A DNA stretch of 64,000 nt from Saccharopolyspora shandongensis (GTDB lineage: Bacteria; Actinomycetota; Actinomycetes; Mycobacteriales; Pseudonocardiaceae). The DNA is taken from positions 1-64,000 of the forward strand of contig NZ_FNOK01000016.1 in NCBI RefSeq assembly GCF_900106995.1, read 5' to 3'. Of this stretch, positions 39,888 to 48,598 are shown one piece after another. Position 1 is the stretch's first letter; the number at the start of each line of letters is the position of its first letter. Below the pieces are notes generated by a model, which made no database searches, was not told the origin of the DNA, and saw only the letters and a program-made list of their open reading frames with translations. Made by a program: the position numbers and the translations under genes.

Positions 39888-41419
39888 CGGTCCTGGTGGC
39901 CCTGCCCGTTCTGCTTCCGCTGGCCGCTGCCGGACTGTCGTTGGCGCTGGGCCGGTTCGCCGACATCCAGCGCGCGCTCGGGCTCATCGTCCTCGGCGGG
40001 ATCATCGCCGATGCCGCGGTGCTGCTGTACGTCGCGGACCGCTACGGCCCGGTGGTGCTGCAGATGGGCGCCTGGTCGGCGCCGTTCGGCATCACCCTGG
40101 TCGCGGACCGGCTCTCGGCGCTGCTGCTGGTGGTCTCGTCGGTGGTCACGTTCGCGGTGCTGATCTACTCGATCGGTCAGCGCATCACCGACTACGGCAG
40201 GCAGCGCTCCAGCACCACGTTCCACCCGATGTACCTGATGCTGTGCGCGGGCGTGTCGCTGGCGTACCTCACCGGCGACCTGTTCAACCTGTTCGTCGCC
40301 TTCGAGATCATGCTGAGCTCGTCGTACGTGCTGATCACCCGGCGCACGACGGCCACCCGCATCCGCGCGGGCATGACCTACACGATCGTCAGCCTGGCGT
40401 CGTCGCTGCTGTTCATCACGATGATCGCGCTGGTGTACGCCTCCACCGGCACGGTCAACCTGGCCGACCTCGGCGAGAAGGTGCACCAACTGCCGGACGG
40501 GCTGCAGATCGCGCTCGCGCTGCTGGTGGTGATCGTCTTCGGCGTGAAGGCGGCGATGGTGCCGCTGCACTTCTGGCTGCCGGACAGCTACCCGACGGCG
40601 CCCGCGCCGGTCACCGCGGTGTTCGCCGGCCTGCTGACCAAGGTCGGCATCTACGCGCTGATCCGCACCCAGACGCTGGTCTTCAGCCATTCCGAGAGCT
40701 GGAACCTGATGCTGGGCATCGCGCTGATCACCATGATCGTCGGCGCGCTGGGCGCGCTGGCCCAGAACGACCTCAACCGGCTGATGTCCTTCCTGCTGGT
40801 CAGCCACATCGGGTACATGCTGTTCGGCCTCGGCGTCTACGACGTCATCGGGCTGACCGGGGTGATCCTCTACGTGGTGCACCACATCACCGTGCAGGCC
40901 ACGTTGTTCCTGGTCAGCGGTTTGATCACGCGGCACACCGGCACGGTGGCGCTGACCAGGATGGGCGGGCTGGCCAAGGCCGCACCGCTGATCGCGGTGC
41001 TGTTCGCGCTGCCCGCGCTGAGCCTGGCCGGGGTGCCGCCGTTCTCCGGCTTCGTCGCCAAGCTGGCGCTGCTGCAGGCCGGTGTCGGCGCGGGCACCTG
41101 GATGGCCTACGTGGTCACCGGCGGCGCGGTGCTGACCAGCCTGCTCACCCTGTACGCGATGGCGCGGGTGTGGACCCGGGCGTTCTGGGGTCAGGTCAAG
41201 GCGCCGGAGCCGGACCCGGATCCCACCGACGAGCTGGTCGTCGGCACGGCCACGTCGAACCGCCCGATGGTCGTCGCGACCGGCGTGCTGGTGGCGGCGA
41301 GCGTGGTGATCGCCCTGGTCGCGGGGCCGCTGGCGGACGTCAGCGGCCGGGCGGCGACGGACCTGATGCACGGCGAGACCTATCGGACCGCGGTGCTGGG
41401 AGGTGCTGCCGGTGAGTGA
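39884..41419 (+). CDS. mrpD: Mrp antiporter subunit D
   Basis: A 511-residue NuoM/N-like antiporter subunit. It contains the conserved VVIVFGVKAAMVPLHFWLPD (a Lys in the central proton path), SYPTAPAPVTAVFAGLLTKV and LSLAGVPPFSGFVAKLALLQ. It starts with GTG 39884 and overlaps mrpC by 4 bases. With MrpA it makes the Na+ and H+ pathway. Confidence 0.95.
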   Translation: MTVLVALPVLLPLAAAGLSLALGRFADIQRALGLIVLGGIIADAAVLLYVADRYGPVVLQMGAWSAPFGITLVADRLSALLLVVSSVVTFAVLIYSIGQRITDYGRQRSSTTFHPMYLMLCAGVSLAYLTGDLFNLFVAFEIMLSSSYVLITRRTTATRIRAGMTYTIVSLASSLLFITMIALVYASTGTVNLADLGEKVHQLPDGLQIALALLVVIVFGVKAAMVPLHFWLPDSYPTAPAPVTAVFAGLLTKVGIYALIRTQTLVFSHSESWNLMLGIALITMIVGALGALAQNDLNRLMSFLLVSHIGYMLFGLGVYDVIGLTGVILYVVHHITVQATLFLVSGLITRHTGTVALTRMGGLAKAAPLIAVLFALPALSLAGVPPFSGFVAKLALLQAGVGAGTWMAYVVTGGAVLTSLLTLYAMARVWTRAFWGQVKAPEPDPDPTDELVVGTATSNRPMVVATGVLVAASVVIALVAGPLADVSGRAATDLMHGETYRTAVLGGAAGE

Positions 41420-41963
41420 GCAGGCGATCGGCCGCAGGCGACGGCTGCTGCAGCGGCTGCCGCTGGTGGCCTGGCTGACCCTGGTCTGGGTGATGCTGTG
41501 GGGCACCTTCGACCTGGGCACGCTGTTCTTCGGCTTGGTGGTGGCGCTGCTGGTGTCCACCATGTTCCCGCTGCCACCGATCAACACCAACATCGTGGTG
41601 CGCCCGCTGCGGCTGCTGCTGCTCGCCGCCTACCTCGCGTGGGACCTGGTGAGCTCCACGGCGCGGGTGTCCTGGCAGGCGTTGCGGTACGGGCCGAACG
41701 CGAAGTCGGGCATCGTCGCGGTCACGCTGCAGACCGACTCCGACCACATCACCGCGATGGTCGCCAATGCGGTGTCGCTGGCGCCCGGCAAGTTCGTCCT
41801 GCAGATCGACCGGGTCAACCGGATCTGCTACGTCTACGCGCTCGGCATGCGGGCCGAAGACGTCGAGTCGGTGCGGCGCGAGGTGCTGACCCTGGAGCGG
41901 CGGGTGGTGCAGGCGGTCGGCTCGGCGAACGAGGTGGCGCTGGTGAGCGGACAGGAGGGGTGA
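41412..41963 (+). CDS. mrpE: Mrp antiporter subunit E
   Basis: A 183-residue protein: basic N-terminus, two spans (LPLVAWLTLVWVMLWGTFDL and LGTLFFGLVVALLVSTMFPL) and a soluble C-terminal domain with SWQALRYGPNAKSGIVAVTL, TAMVANAVSLAPGKFVL. GTG at 41412 is preferred: GGGAGG is 7 bases upstream and it overlaps the mrpD stop by 8 bases; an in-frame GTG at 41403 sits on that ribosome site. Confidence 0.92.
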   Translation: MSEQAIGRRRRLLQRLPLVAWLTLVWVMLWGTFDLGTLFFGLVVALLVSTMFPLPPINTNIVVRPLRLLLLAAYLAWDLVSSTARVSWQALRYGPNAKSGIVAVTLQTDSDHITAMVANAVSLAPGKFVLQIDRVNRICYVYALGMRAEDVESVRREVLTLERRVVQAVGSANEVALVSGQEG

Positions 41964-41965
41964 AC

Positions 41966-42232
41966 ATGGCCTGGGTCTTCGCGGTCACCTTCGGCCTGCT
42001 GTGCGTGGCCGGCCTGCTGGTGGTCGTCCGGCTGCTGCGCGGCCGCACCACCCTGGACCGGATCGTGGCGGTCGACGTGTTCGTCACCCTGATCGTCGCC
42101 GCGACCTGCGTCGGCATGGGCTGGCTGGGCGACGGCTCGAACATCGCGTTGCTGGCCGCGTTCGCGCTGCTCGCGTTCATCGGTTCGATCAGCGCGGCGC
42201 GGTTGATCGAGAAGAAGGAGCCGTACCGATGA
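41966..42232 (+). CDS. mrpF: Mrp antiporter subunit F
   Basis: An 88-residue three-span protein: MAWVFAVTFGLLCVAGLLVV, RLLRGRTTLDRIVAVDVFVT (the conserved R-T-x-x-D-R-I-V-A-x-D motif of MrpF), and NIALLAAFALLAFIGSISAA. The stop overlaps mrpG (ATGA). Confidence 0.94.
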   Translation: MAWVFAVTFGLLCVAGLLVVVRLLRGRTTLDRIVAVDVFVTLIVAATCVGMGWLGDGSNIALLAAFALLAFIGSISAARLIEKKEPYR

Positions 42233-42576
42233 GCTGGTTGGACGTGTTCTCCGCGGTGTGCCTGATCGGCGGCGCGTTGTCCTGCCTGCTCGGGGCGATC
42301 GGATTGCTGAGCTTCCCGGACGTGACGGCGCGGCTGCAGGCGGCGACCAAGCCGCAGACCCTCGGGCTGATCCTGATCCTGATCGGCACCGCGGTGCAGC
42401 TCGACTTCGTCTACGCCTCGGGGCTGATCCTGGTCGGCCTGTTCCAGATGCTCACTGCGCCGGTGCTGGCACAGCTCGTGGGCCGGGCGGCGTACCGTGC
42501 GGACAGCGTCGACCGGGATTCCCTGGTGGTGGACGAGCTCGGCGATCGCATCGAGCGGGAGCGCCGGGTTCGCTGA
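42229..42576 (+). CDS. mrpG: Mrp antiporter subunit G
   Basis: A 115-residue subunit with three spans and the family motif GLLSFPDVTARLQAATKPQT (about 25-44). It closes the operon. Its ATG overlaps mrpF by 4 bases. All seven Mrp subunits (A to G) are present in the usual Bacillus-type order, so the complex should be complete. Confidence 0.94.
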   Translation: MSWLDVFSAVCLIGGALSCLLGAIGLLSFPDVTARLQAATKPQTLGLILILIGTAVQLDFVYASGLILVGLFQMLTAPVLAQLVGRAAYRADSVDRDSLVVDELGDRIERERRVR

Positions 42577-42728
42577 TCCGTTCGGCACTAAGCCGATCCG
42601 GCACAAGTCGCGCATGGCTGGTCACTCTCGGCGTCTAATATGATCAAATGGACCTGCACGAGTGACCACGCAAGAGTTACCGCTGACGTGTGATTGACGA
42701 ACGCGGCGTAGGAGGGTGTGGAGCCATC

Positions 42729-43010
42729 ATGTGGCGGACCGGCCGCGTGTTAGCTGGCCTTGCGATCGCGTTGTTCCTCTTATTGGCGCCGCCCGCGCTG
42801 GCGACGGGCGAGACCCCACCGTCCGGCACCCCGGTCGTCGTGCTCGCCCAGGATCCGGGCCAGCCGCCGGCGCCGCCCGCGCCGCCACCGGCCTACGACA
42901 AGCAGCGCCTCGCCATCGGCGCCACCGGAGTGGTGTTGATCGCACTGGTGCTGTTATCCCGCAAGGCGCGCAAGAAGCCGGTCTTGTTCGTCACGTGGAA
43001 GAAGAAGTAG
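42729..43010 (+). CDS. Small exported or bitopic membrane protein of unknown function
   Basis: A 93-residue protein: signal-anchor MWRTGRVLAGLAIALFLLLA, then a Pro-rich linker (GQPPAPPAPPPAYDK), then a second hydrophobic segment RLAIGATGVVLIALVLLSRK and a basic end KARKKPVLFVTWKKK. It looks like a two-span hairpin with both ends inside, or a cleaved signal plus C-terminal anchor. ATG with GGAG just upstream. An AT-rich TAATAT at 42636-42641 is a possible -10. No family recognised. Confidence 0.72.
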   Translation: MWRTGRVLAGLAIALFLLLAPPALATGETPPSGTPVVVLAQDPGQPPAPPAPPPAYDKQRLAIGATGVVLIALVLLSRKARKKPVLFVTWKKK

Positions 43011-43498
43011 TCGGCGATAAAACCGGCAGGGTGGTCGGTTTTTACGAGATTATTTCGGTGGCAATTCTCGCCATGGACTAGACCTGACGCCGAACCTGTG
43101 GGATTTTCACAACTGACTGAGTGCGCGGACCGCATCCCCCGCCTGGGTAGCGATGGGTCCAGCGCGCCTGCGACGGGGTAGTAGCCCCCCACTGACGTGG
43201 GCCGGCACCGGGAAGCCCCCCGACCGGTGCCGGCCCACACCCTTTCCTGGTACGGCCTGCACGGCACGCGCTCCTCGTCTTCCGGATGCGATCACGCTGC
43301 GGTGCCGTGATGTCGGGTTCGTCGCCCGGTTTATCAATCGAAAGTGTGAGAAATAGGTTAGTCGGCTGCGGTCGATCTCCAATTTCTTCGGTTCTGCCGA
43401 ATCCGAACCACCCGTTCGTCGCAGTGTGACGACCGGTGGGCTCCCGGCCTCGCGCCAGGCCCGCGCCGACGATCCGGATGATGCAGGATGGGGCGCAA
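43011..43498. other. Intergenic region after the small membrane protein
   Basis: About 490 bases. A strong 15-bp hairpin GTGGGCCGGCACCGG/CCGGTGCCGGCCCAC lies at 43197-43238 (12-base loop), probably a terminator. Upstream of it a C/G-rich stretch with CCGCCTGGGTAGCGATGG has no matching riboswitch pattern that I could identify. Nothing else is supported. Confidence 0.5.
43197..43238. terminator. 15-bp hairpin
   Basis: Perfect arms around GAAGCCCCCCGA. It separates the small membrane protein from the amidohydrolase operon; there is no T-run on the plus strand (CACCCTTTCC follows). Confidence 0.6.
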
Positions 43499-44749
43499 AT
43501 GAGTACCGCTCCACACCCCGCCGCCGATCGTTCTGCCGCGGCGCGTGCCCACTGCCGCGACCGGGTGCAACACCACGAAGCGGAGCTGGTCGAGCTCTCC
43601 CGGAGCATCCACGCCGAGCCGGAGCTCGCGTTCGCCGAACACCGCAGCGCCGCCAAGGTCGCGGACCTGCTCGCCCGGCACGGCTTCGCCGTCCGAACCC
43701 CGGTCGCCGACCTGGACACCGCGCTCGTGGCCGAATCGGGCAGCGGTGAACTGGTGGTCGGCATCTGCGCGGAGTACGACGCGCTGCCGGAGGTCGGCCA
43801 CGCCTGCGGGCACAACGTCATCGCCGCGGCCGGCGTCGGTGCCGCGCTCGCACTGGCGGGGATCGCCGACGACCTCGGCATCACGGTGCGGCTGATCGGC
43901 ACCCCGGCCGAGGAGACCGGCGGCGGCAAGGTGCTGATGCTGGAGCGCGGCGTCTTCGACGACGTCGCGATGGCGATGATGGTGCACCCCGGACCGGAAG
44001 AGGTCTGCCGGCCGACCTCGCTGGCCATCGCCGATCTCGAGGTCCGCTACACCGGCCGCGCGGCGCACGCCGCCGCGGCCCCGCAACTCGGCCGCAACGC
44101 CGCCGACGCGCTGACGGTCGCGCAGGTCGCCATCGGCCTGCTCCGCCAGCACCTCGAGCCCCGGCAAATGGTGCACGGTATCGTTACCGCAGGTGGCGCG
44201 GCGCCGAACATCGTTCCAGCGCACACCGCGGCGGTCTATAACCTGCGTGCAGCCGAAGCGCGCTCCCTGCAGCGCCTGGAGAACCGTATTCGGGCCTGTT
44301 TCGAGGCGGGCGCGACGGCGACCGGATGTGAGCACGAAGTCGTGCAGATCTCTCCGGTGTACGCGGAGCTGAACCCCGATGGCTGGCTGTCGGAGGTGTA
44401 CGGCCGCGCGATCACCGAGCTCGGGCGCGAACCGCTCGACCGGGGCGATGAGCAGGGCCCGGTAATCGGCAGCACCGACATGGGCAACGTGACCCAGGCC
44501 TTGCCCGCGATCCATCCGATGATCGCGGTGGACTGCGGCGACGCGGTCAACCACCAGGCGGAATTCGCCGCGGCCTGCGCAACGCCGGCCGCGGATCGCG
44601 CGGTGCTCGACGCAGCGTTGGCGATGGCCTGGACAGGAGTGGCCGCTGCTTTGGACGGCGCGCAACGCGATCGCCTGCTGGCGGCCGCGCGCGACCGGTC
44701 GGCTCGGAGCTCGTCGGAACAGATCTGCACGTCGGGAGGCGTGGCGTGA
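43499..44749 (+). CDS. M20-family amidohydrolase (AbgB/AmiB-like)
   Basis: A 416-residue M20D metallopeptidase-like hydrolase. Zinc-binding regions are HACGHNVIAAA (about 100-110) and GTPAEETGGGKV (about 138-149), with MMVHPGPEEV and the dimerisation lid domain in the middle (AHAAAAPQLGRNAADALT). The VGICAEYDALPEVGH sequence is typical of aminobenzoyl-glutamate/N-acyl amidohydrolases. ATG at 43499 follows AGGATGGGG. The stop overlaps the next amidohydrolase (GTGA), so the two are coexpressed; AmiA1/AmiB1 of mycobacteria form a similar pair. Confidence 0.9.
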   Translation: MSTAPHPAADRSAAARAHCRDRVQHHEAELVELSRSIHAEPELAFAEHRSAAKVADLLARHGFAVRTPVADLDTALVAESGSGELVVGICAEYDALPEVGHACGHNVIAAAGVGAALALAGIADDLGITVRLIGTPAEETGGGKVLMLERGVFDDVAMAMMVHPGPEEVCRPTSLAIADLEVRYTGRAAHAAAAPQLGRNAADALTVAQVAIGLLRQHLEPRQMVHGIVTAGGAAPNIVPAHTAAVYNLRAAEARSLQRLENRIRACFEAGATATGCEHEVVQISPVYAELNPDGWLSEVYGRAITELGREPLDRGDEQGPVIGSTDMGNVTQALPAIHPMIAVDCGDAVNHQAEFAAACATPAADRAVLDAALAMAWTGVAAALDGAQRDRLLAAARDRSARSSSEQICTSGGVA

Positions 44750-46137
44750 CCGTGGTGGATTCTCGTGGCCCGGACCCGGGTCAGTCCCCGAACGGCAGTT
44801 CGGCGGTGGAAGACGTGGATTGGGAAGCGGCGGAGCGTTCCGCCGTGGCCCAGGGAACTCTCGTGGCGGCAGGTGCGGACGGGCCGAGTGCGCCCATCGG
44901 CAGCACCATGTCCAGCGTGGGGTCCGGTGCGGAATCCGCCGTGGTCGACCTCGGCGCTGGTCGTGGACCATCCTGGCTGGATGCCTGGCTGGACACCAAC
45001 GCGCATCGAGTGGTGGCCTGGCGGCGGCACATCCACGCCTACCCGGAGCTCTCCCGCGCGGAGCACGAGACCACCGCGTTCCTCGCCGAGCAGCTCACCC
45101 GAGCGGGCTTGCGCCCGCGGATGCTGCCGGTGGGCACCGGCCTGGTCTGCGACATCGGGGAGGCGCGGCCCGGCCAGCGCACCGTGGCGCTGCGGGCGGA
45201 CATCGACGCGCTGCCGCTGAGCGAAACCACCGGACTGCCCTACGCCTCCACAGTGGACGGTGTCGCGCACGCCTGCGGGCACGACGCGCACACCACGGTC
45301 GCGCTGGGCGCCGCGCTGGCGCTGGCCGCCGCGCCGAGCCTGCCCGGCCGGGTGCGGATGGTCTTCCAGCCGGCCGAAGAGGTGATGCCCGGTGGAGCCC
45401 TGGACGTGCTGGCCGCCGGTGCCCTCGACGACGTGGACCGGATCTTCGGGCTGCACTGCGACCCGCGGCTGCTGGTGGGACAGGTCGGAACCCGGGTCGG
45501 GGCGATCACGTCGGCGGCCGACCTGCTGGAGCTCCGGCTGACCTCGCCGGGCGGGCACACCTCGCGCCCGCACCTGACCGCGGACCTGGTGCACGCGCTG
45601 GGCACCGTCATCACGGGCCTGCCGACGTTGCTGTCGCGCCGCGTCGACCCGCGCACCGGAACCGTCCTGACCTGGGGCGCGGTGCACGCGGGCGAGGCGC
45701 CGAACGCCATTCCGCAGGACGGCGTGCTGACCGGGACGTTGCGCACAGGTGACCGCGACACCTGGGCCAAGCTGGAACCGTTGGTGCACGAGCTCGTGCA
45801 CAACCTGCTGGCGCCGCTGGGCGTCGGGTTCGACCTGCAGCACCGCCGCGGCGTGCCACCGGTGGTGAACGACGCGGAGAGCACCGAGCTGCTGCGGGCC
45901 GGGATCGCCGCCGGCGTCGGCGAAGACGCCCTGGCCAGCACCCCGCAGTCGTCCGGTGGCGAGGACTTCGGCTGGTACCTGGAGCACGTGCCGGGCTCGT
46001 TCGCGAGGCTGGGCGTCCACTCCGGGGTGGGTCGGGTCAAGGACCTGCACCAGCCGACGTTCGCGCTGGACGAGCGGGCACTGTTCGTGGGCATCCGAGC
46101 GATGGTGAACACCGCCCTGATCAGCCTGGAGCGCTGA
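44746..46137 (+). CDS. M20-family amidohydrolase (hippurate hydrolase type) with N-terminal extension
   Basis: A 463-residue M20D enzyme. The core starts near residue 80 (NAHRVVAWRRHIHAYPELSR), with ALRADIDALPL (about 147-157), HACGHDAHTTV (about 174-184), FQPAEEVMPGG (about 208-218) and the lid domain TSPGGHTSRPHLTADLVHAL; SSGGEDFGWYL carries a late ligand. The first 75 residues are low-complexity (Ser, Gly, Asp, Glu) and not family-like. The GTG at 44746 is coupled to the previous stop, so the extension is translated; a GTG or ATG closer to the core would lack a ribosome site. Substrate is inferred only as an N-acyl amino acid. Confidence 0.88.
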   Translation: MTVVDSRGPDPGQSPNGSSAVEDVDWEAAERSAVAQGTLVAAGADGPSAPIGSTMSSVGSGAESAVVDLGAGRGPSWLDAWLDTNAHRVVAWRRHIHAYPELSRAEHETTAFLAEQLTRAGLRPRMLPVGTGLVCDIGEARPGQRTVALRADIDALPLSETTGLPYASTVDGVAHACGHDAHTTVALGAALALAAAPSLPGRVRMVFQPAEEVMPGGALDVLAAGALDDVDRIFGLHCDPRLLVGQVGTRVGAITSAADLLELRLTSPGGHTSRPHLTADLVHALGTVITGLPTLLSRRVDPRTGTVLTWGAVHAGEAPNAIPQDGVLTGTLRTGDRDTWAKLEPLVHELVHNLLAPLGVGFDLQHRRGVPPVVNDAESTELLRAGIAAGVGEDALASTPQSSGGEDFGWYLEHVPGSFARLGVHSGVGRVKDLHQPTFALDERALFVGIRAMVNTALISLER

Positions 46138-46143
46138 GGTCGA

Positions 46144-46176
46144 GGCCGTCCGGCGGGCACTGTCCGCCGGACGGCC
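46144..46176. terminator. 13-bp hairpin after the amidohydrolase operon
   Basis: GGCCGTCCGGCGG and CCGCCGGACGGCC with a 7-base loop, 7 bases after the stop at 46137. Confidence 0.75.
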
Positions 46177-46284
46177 GCAGCGCCGGATCAGCACCCTCCT
46201 GCACGTGGTTCGCTGAGTCCACCCGAACGAGGTGTATCCGCTCGCCGCTGTATCTGTTCGCGGGGTTCCCGCCTCTTTAATGGC

Positions 46285-46950
46285 ATGACCGCGAACATCA
46301 TCTCCCCCGAAATGCGGCCGCCGGTGGCCGTCGAACCCGACGTGCCGGGCGGCTGGCCGCAGTCCTCGCTGCACGGTGCCATGACCCGCCGCGACGCGGA
46401 GCGGGCGCTCGGTCGCGCGGAGGTTGCGACCGGACTCGCCGAAGGCGACTGGGTGGAGCCTTGGTACGGGGTCATCGTCCCGGTCACCCGCGTCCACGAT
46501 CCGCTGACCCGAGCGGCGGCCGCGTTGCTGCGCGCCGGACCGCACGCCGTGCTGTCCGGCGCTACCGCGGTGGCGATGCACGGGTGCGATTTCGCCGCCG
46601 ACGGCGTGGTGCACGTGACCATTCCCTACGACCGCGAGCTCCGGTCCCAGCCGGATCTCGTCATCCACCAGGCCTGGGTCAGGGAGTGCGACGTCGTCGA
46701 GCTCGACGGGCTGCGCACCCAGGCGCTGGACGTCGCCATCTGCGAACTGCTGTGCACCGGCGAGCAGCGGTCGGCGCTGGACTGCCTGGAGCAGGCGCTC
46801 GCCCAGCTCGGCGAAGCCGCCGAGCGCTTCCGGGCGTTGGTCGCCGAGCGGCTCGCCCGGCGCAGGGATCGCCGGGGCACCCGGCGAGCCACGGCCCTGC
46901 TCCAACTCGCGTGGTCCAGGCCTCGCGGCGTGCTGGTCGGAGGTGTGTGA
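46285..46950 (+). CDS. AbiEi-like antitoxin-domain protein, apparently without its nuclease part
   Basis: A 221-residue protein. The N-terminal region (about 25-60, SLHGAMTRRDAERALGRAEV, WVEPWYGVIVPVTRVHDPLT) resembles the AbiEi winged-helix/antitoxin domain, and the middle (ALLRAGPHAVLSGATAVAMHG, VHVTIPYDRELRSQPDLVIH) matches the AbiEi domain of actinobacterial fusion proteins. Those proteins usually continue about 80-100 residues into a Vsr-like DUF559 nuclease; here it ends early at LAWSRPRGVLVGGV. Either the gene lost its 3' end near the FGGY kinase or this is a natural short form. ATG at 46285; 14 bases separate its stop from the convergent kinase. Confidence 0.65.
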   Translation: MTANIISPEMRPPVAVEPDVPGGWPQSSLHGAMTRRDAERALGRAEVATGLAEGDWVEPWYGVIVPVTRVHDPLTRAAAALLRAGPHAVLSGATAVAMHGCDFAADGVVHVTIPYDRELRSQPDLVIHQAWVRECDVVELDGLRTQALDVAICELLCTGEQRSALDCLEQALAQLGEAAERFRALVAERLARRRDRRGTRRATALLQLAWSRPRGVLVGGV

Positions 46951-46964
46951 TGAGCAGCCGAACG

Positions 46965-48440
46965 TCAGTCCGCGCGCCGGAACCAACCGGCGGCCTGGGC
47001 GGCTTCGCGCACCTCGACGAACCGGGCGTATGCGTCGTCGTACAGCGCGCGGTTGCTCTCGGTCGGCCGCAGCGGTTCCGACGTGCCGACCAGCTCGCGG
47101 GCGACGTCGGTGATGTCGCGTCCCGCCAGCAATGCGTGCGCGGTCACCGCCGCGCCCCGCGCCCCGGCCTGCTCGTCGGTGGTGCGAACGACCGGCAGGC
47201 CGGTGACGTCCGCGATCACCTGGCGCCACAACGGGTTCGCCGATCCGCCGCCGGTGAGCCGCAGCTCGGTGGGCTGCGCGGTGCTGGCGACCAGGCAGTC
47301 CCGGATCACCATGGCCAGCCCCTCCAGGCAGGCCCGCGCGATCTCGGCGGGGCCGTGCTCCAGGCTCAGGCCCTGCAGGCTCCCGCGCGCGGCCGGGTCG
47401 TAGAAGGGCGCGCGCTCTCCGCCGAGCGAGAGGTAGGGCAGCATCAGCAGGTCCTTGCTGCCCGGCTCGGCCTGTTCGGCGAGCTCGGTGAGGTTCTCCG
47501 GGTTGGGCAGGCCGAGCATCCGGCAGGCCCATTCGACGACCTCGGTCCCGGCGAGCGTGGCGCTGGCGAGCATCCAGCGGCCGGGCATCGGGGTGCGCAG
47601 CGACATGCCGACGGGAGCGCGCTCCAACCGGGGCTCGTCGCTGATCACCTCGGTGCAGATCGTGGTGCCGAGGATGGTGCAGGCCTGCCCGGGCTCGGTC
47701 ACGCCCGCGCCGATCGCGGTGGAGATCACGTCGTAGGCGCCCAGCACGACCGGCGTGCCTTCCGGAACGCCCAGCCGCTCGGCCGCGGACCGCTGCAGCG
47801 GAGCGATCCGCTGCGCGCCGTCCACGGCGTCGGGCAGCAGCCGCTGCGCCCAGTCCAGGCCGAGTTCGCTGAGCACCGCGTCGGAGTAGCGGCCGGTCCG
47901 GGCGTCGAGGAACGGGTTGGAGGCCTCGGAGACGTCCCAGGCGAGGCGGCCGGTGAGGCAGTTGAACAGCCAGCCGCCGCAGGTGAGCACCTTCGCGGCG
48001 GTAGCGATCCGGTCCGGCTGGTGCTCGGCGAGCCAGCTGAGCTGAGCGTGCGGCAGCCCGGCGAAGCCGACCGAGCCGTTGATCTTGAACAGCTCGGCGA
48101 GCAGTCCGGAGTCGGCCCAGTTCGCGGCGATCGCCGAGGCGCGCACGTCGTTCCAGAGCAGCGCGGGACCGGTCGGTCGGCCGGCCTCGTCGACGAGCCA
48201 GCAGCCGTCGCCCTGCGCGGTGATCGCCAGCGCGGCGACCTCGGCGCCGAGTTCGCGGACGAGTTCGGCGACGGTGTCCGCGACGGCCGACCAGACCTCG
48301 GGCATGTCCTGCTCGGCCCAGCCGGGCCGGGGGCGTTCGACGCGGGTCGGGCGGCGGACGACCGCGAGCTCGGTGCCGTCCGAGGCGTAGGCGACGCTCT
48401 TCACCACCGAGGTGCCGGCGTCGATGCCGATGGTGATCAC
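46965..48440 (-). CDS. FGGY-family carbohydrate kinase (xylulokinase-like)
   Basis: A 491-residue kinase. It has IGIDAGTSVVKSVAYASDGT (phosphate loop 1), GWAEQDMPEVWSAV, TAQGDGCWLVD, WNDVRASA, CTILGTTICTEV (phosphate loop 2 area) and the FGGY signature-like LRLTGGGSANPLWRQVIADV. It phosphorylates a ketose or polyol; xylulose is a common substrate but the group also contains erythritol and D-threitol kinases. GTG at 48440 follows AGGAGG with 8-base spacing. Divergent from the HAD/FGGY2 pair through an AT-rich control region. Confidence 0.9.
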   Translation of the reverse strand: MITIGIDAGTSVVKSVAYASDGTELAVVRRPTRVERPRPGWAEQDMPEVWSAVADTVAELVRELGAEVAALAITAQGDGCWLVDEAGRPTGPALLWNDVRASAIAANWADSGLLAELFKINGSVGFAGLPHAQLSWLAEHQPDRIATAAKVLTCGGWLFNCLTGRLAWDVSEASNPFLDARTGRYSDAVLSELGLDWAQRLLPDAVDGAQRIAPLQRSAAERLGVPEGTPVVLGAYDVISTAIGAGVTEPGQACTILGTTICTEVISDEPRLERAPVGMSLRTPMPGRWMLASATLAGTEVVEWACRMLGLPNPENLTELAEQAEPGSKDLLMLPYLSLGGERAPFYDPAARGSLQGLSLEHGPAEIARACLEGLAMVIRDCLVASTAQPTELRLTGGGSANPLWRQVIADVTGLPVVRTTDEQAGARGAAVTAHALLAGRDITDVARELVGTSEPLRPTESNRALYDDAYARFVEVREAAQAAGWFRRAD

Positions 48441-48498
48441 GGGCGTGTCCTCCTGATCCCCCCTGCGTGGTCGACCCGGTCGGCTCGACCCGAGAACA

Positions 48499-48561
48499 TC
48501 ACAACATTTGGTGTTAAAAATTTCAAGATAGGTGTTATGTTTGCGATGGGATGTGACACCA
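48499..48561. promoter_or_regulatory. AT-rich divergent promoter with direct repeat TTGGTGTTA/TAGGTGTTA
   Basis: GGTGTT blocks at 48510-48515 and 48531-48536 are 21 bases apart, and TCACA (48499-48503) faces TGTGA (48552-48556). This is the only clearly AT-rich patch nearby, between the kinase (minus) and the HAD gene (plus). The DeoR-family gene about 3.3 kb away carries GTGATTATCACACG in its own upstream region, so TCACA/TGTGA may be its half-site (inference). Confidence 0.5.
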
Positions 48562-48598
48562 AGGTCCCGGTTGCGGACCACGACCGGAAGGACGCCAC

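Noticed and set aside
43100..43240. Riboswitch-like leader in front of the amidohydrolase operon
   Set aside because: I could match it to no conserved riboswitch core; the one clear hairpin (43197-43238) is better read as a terminator of the preceding gene.
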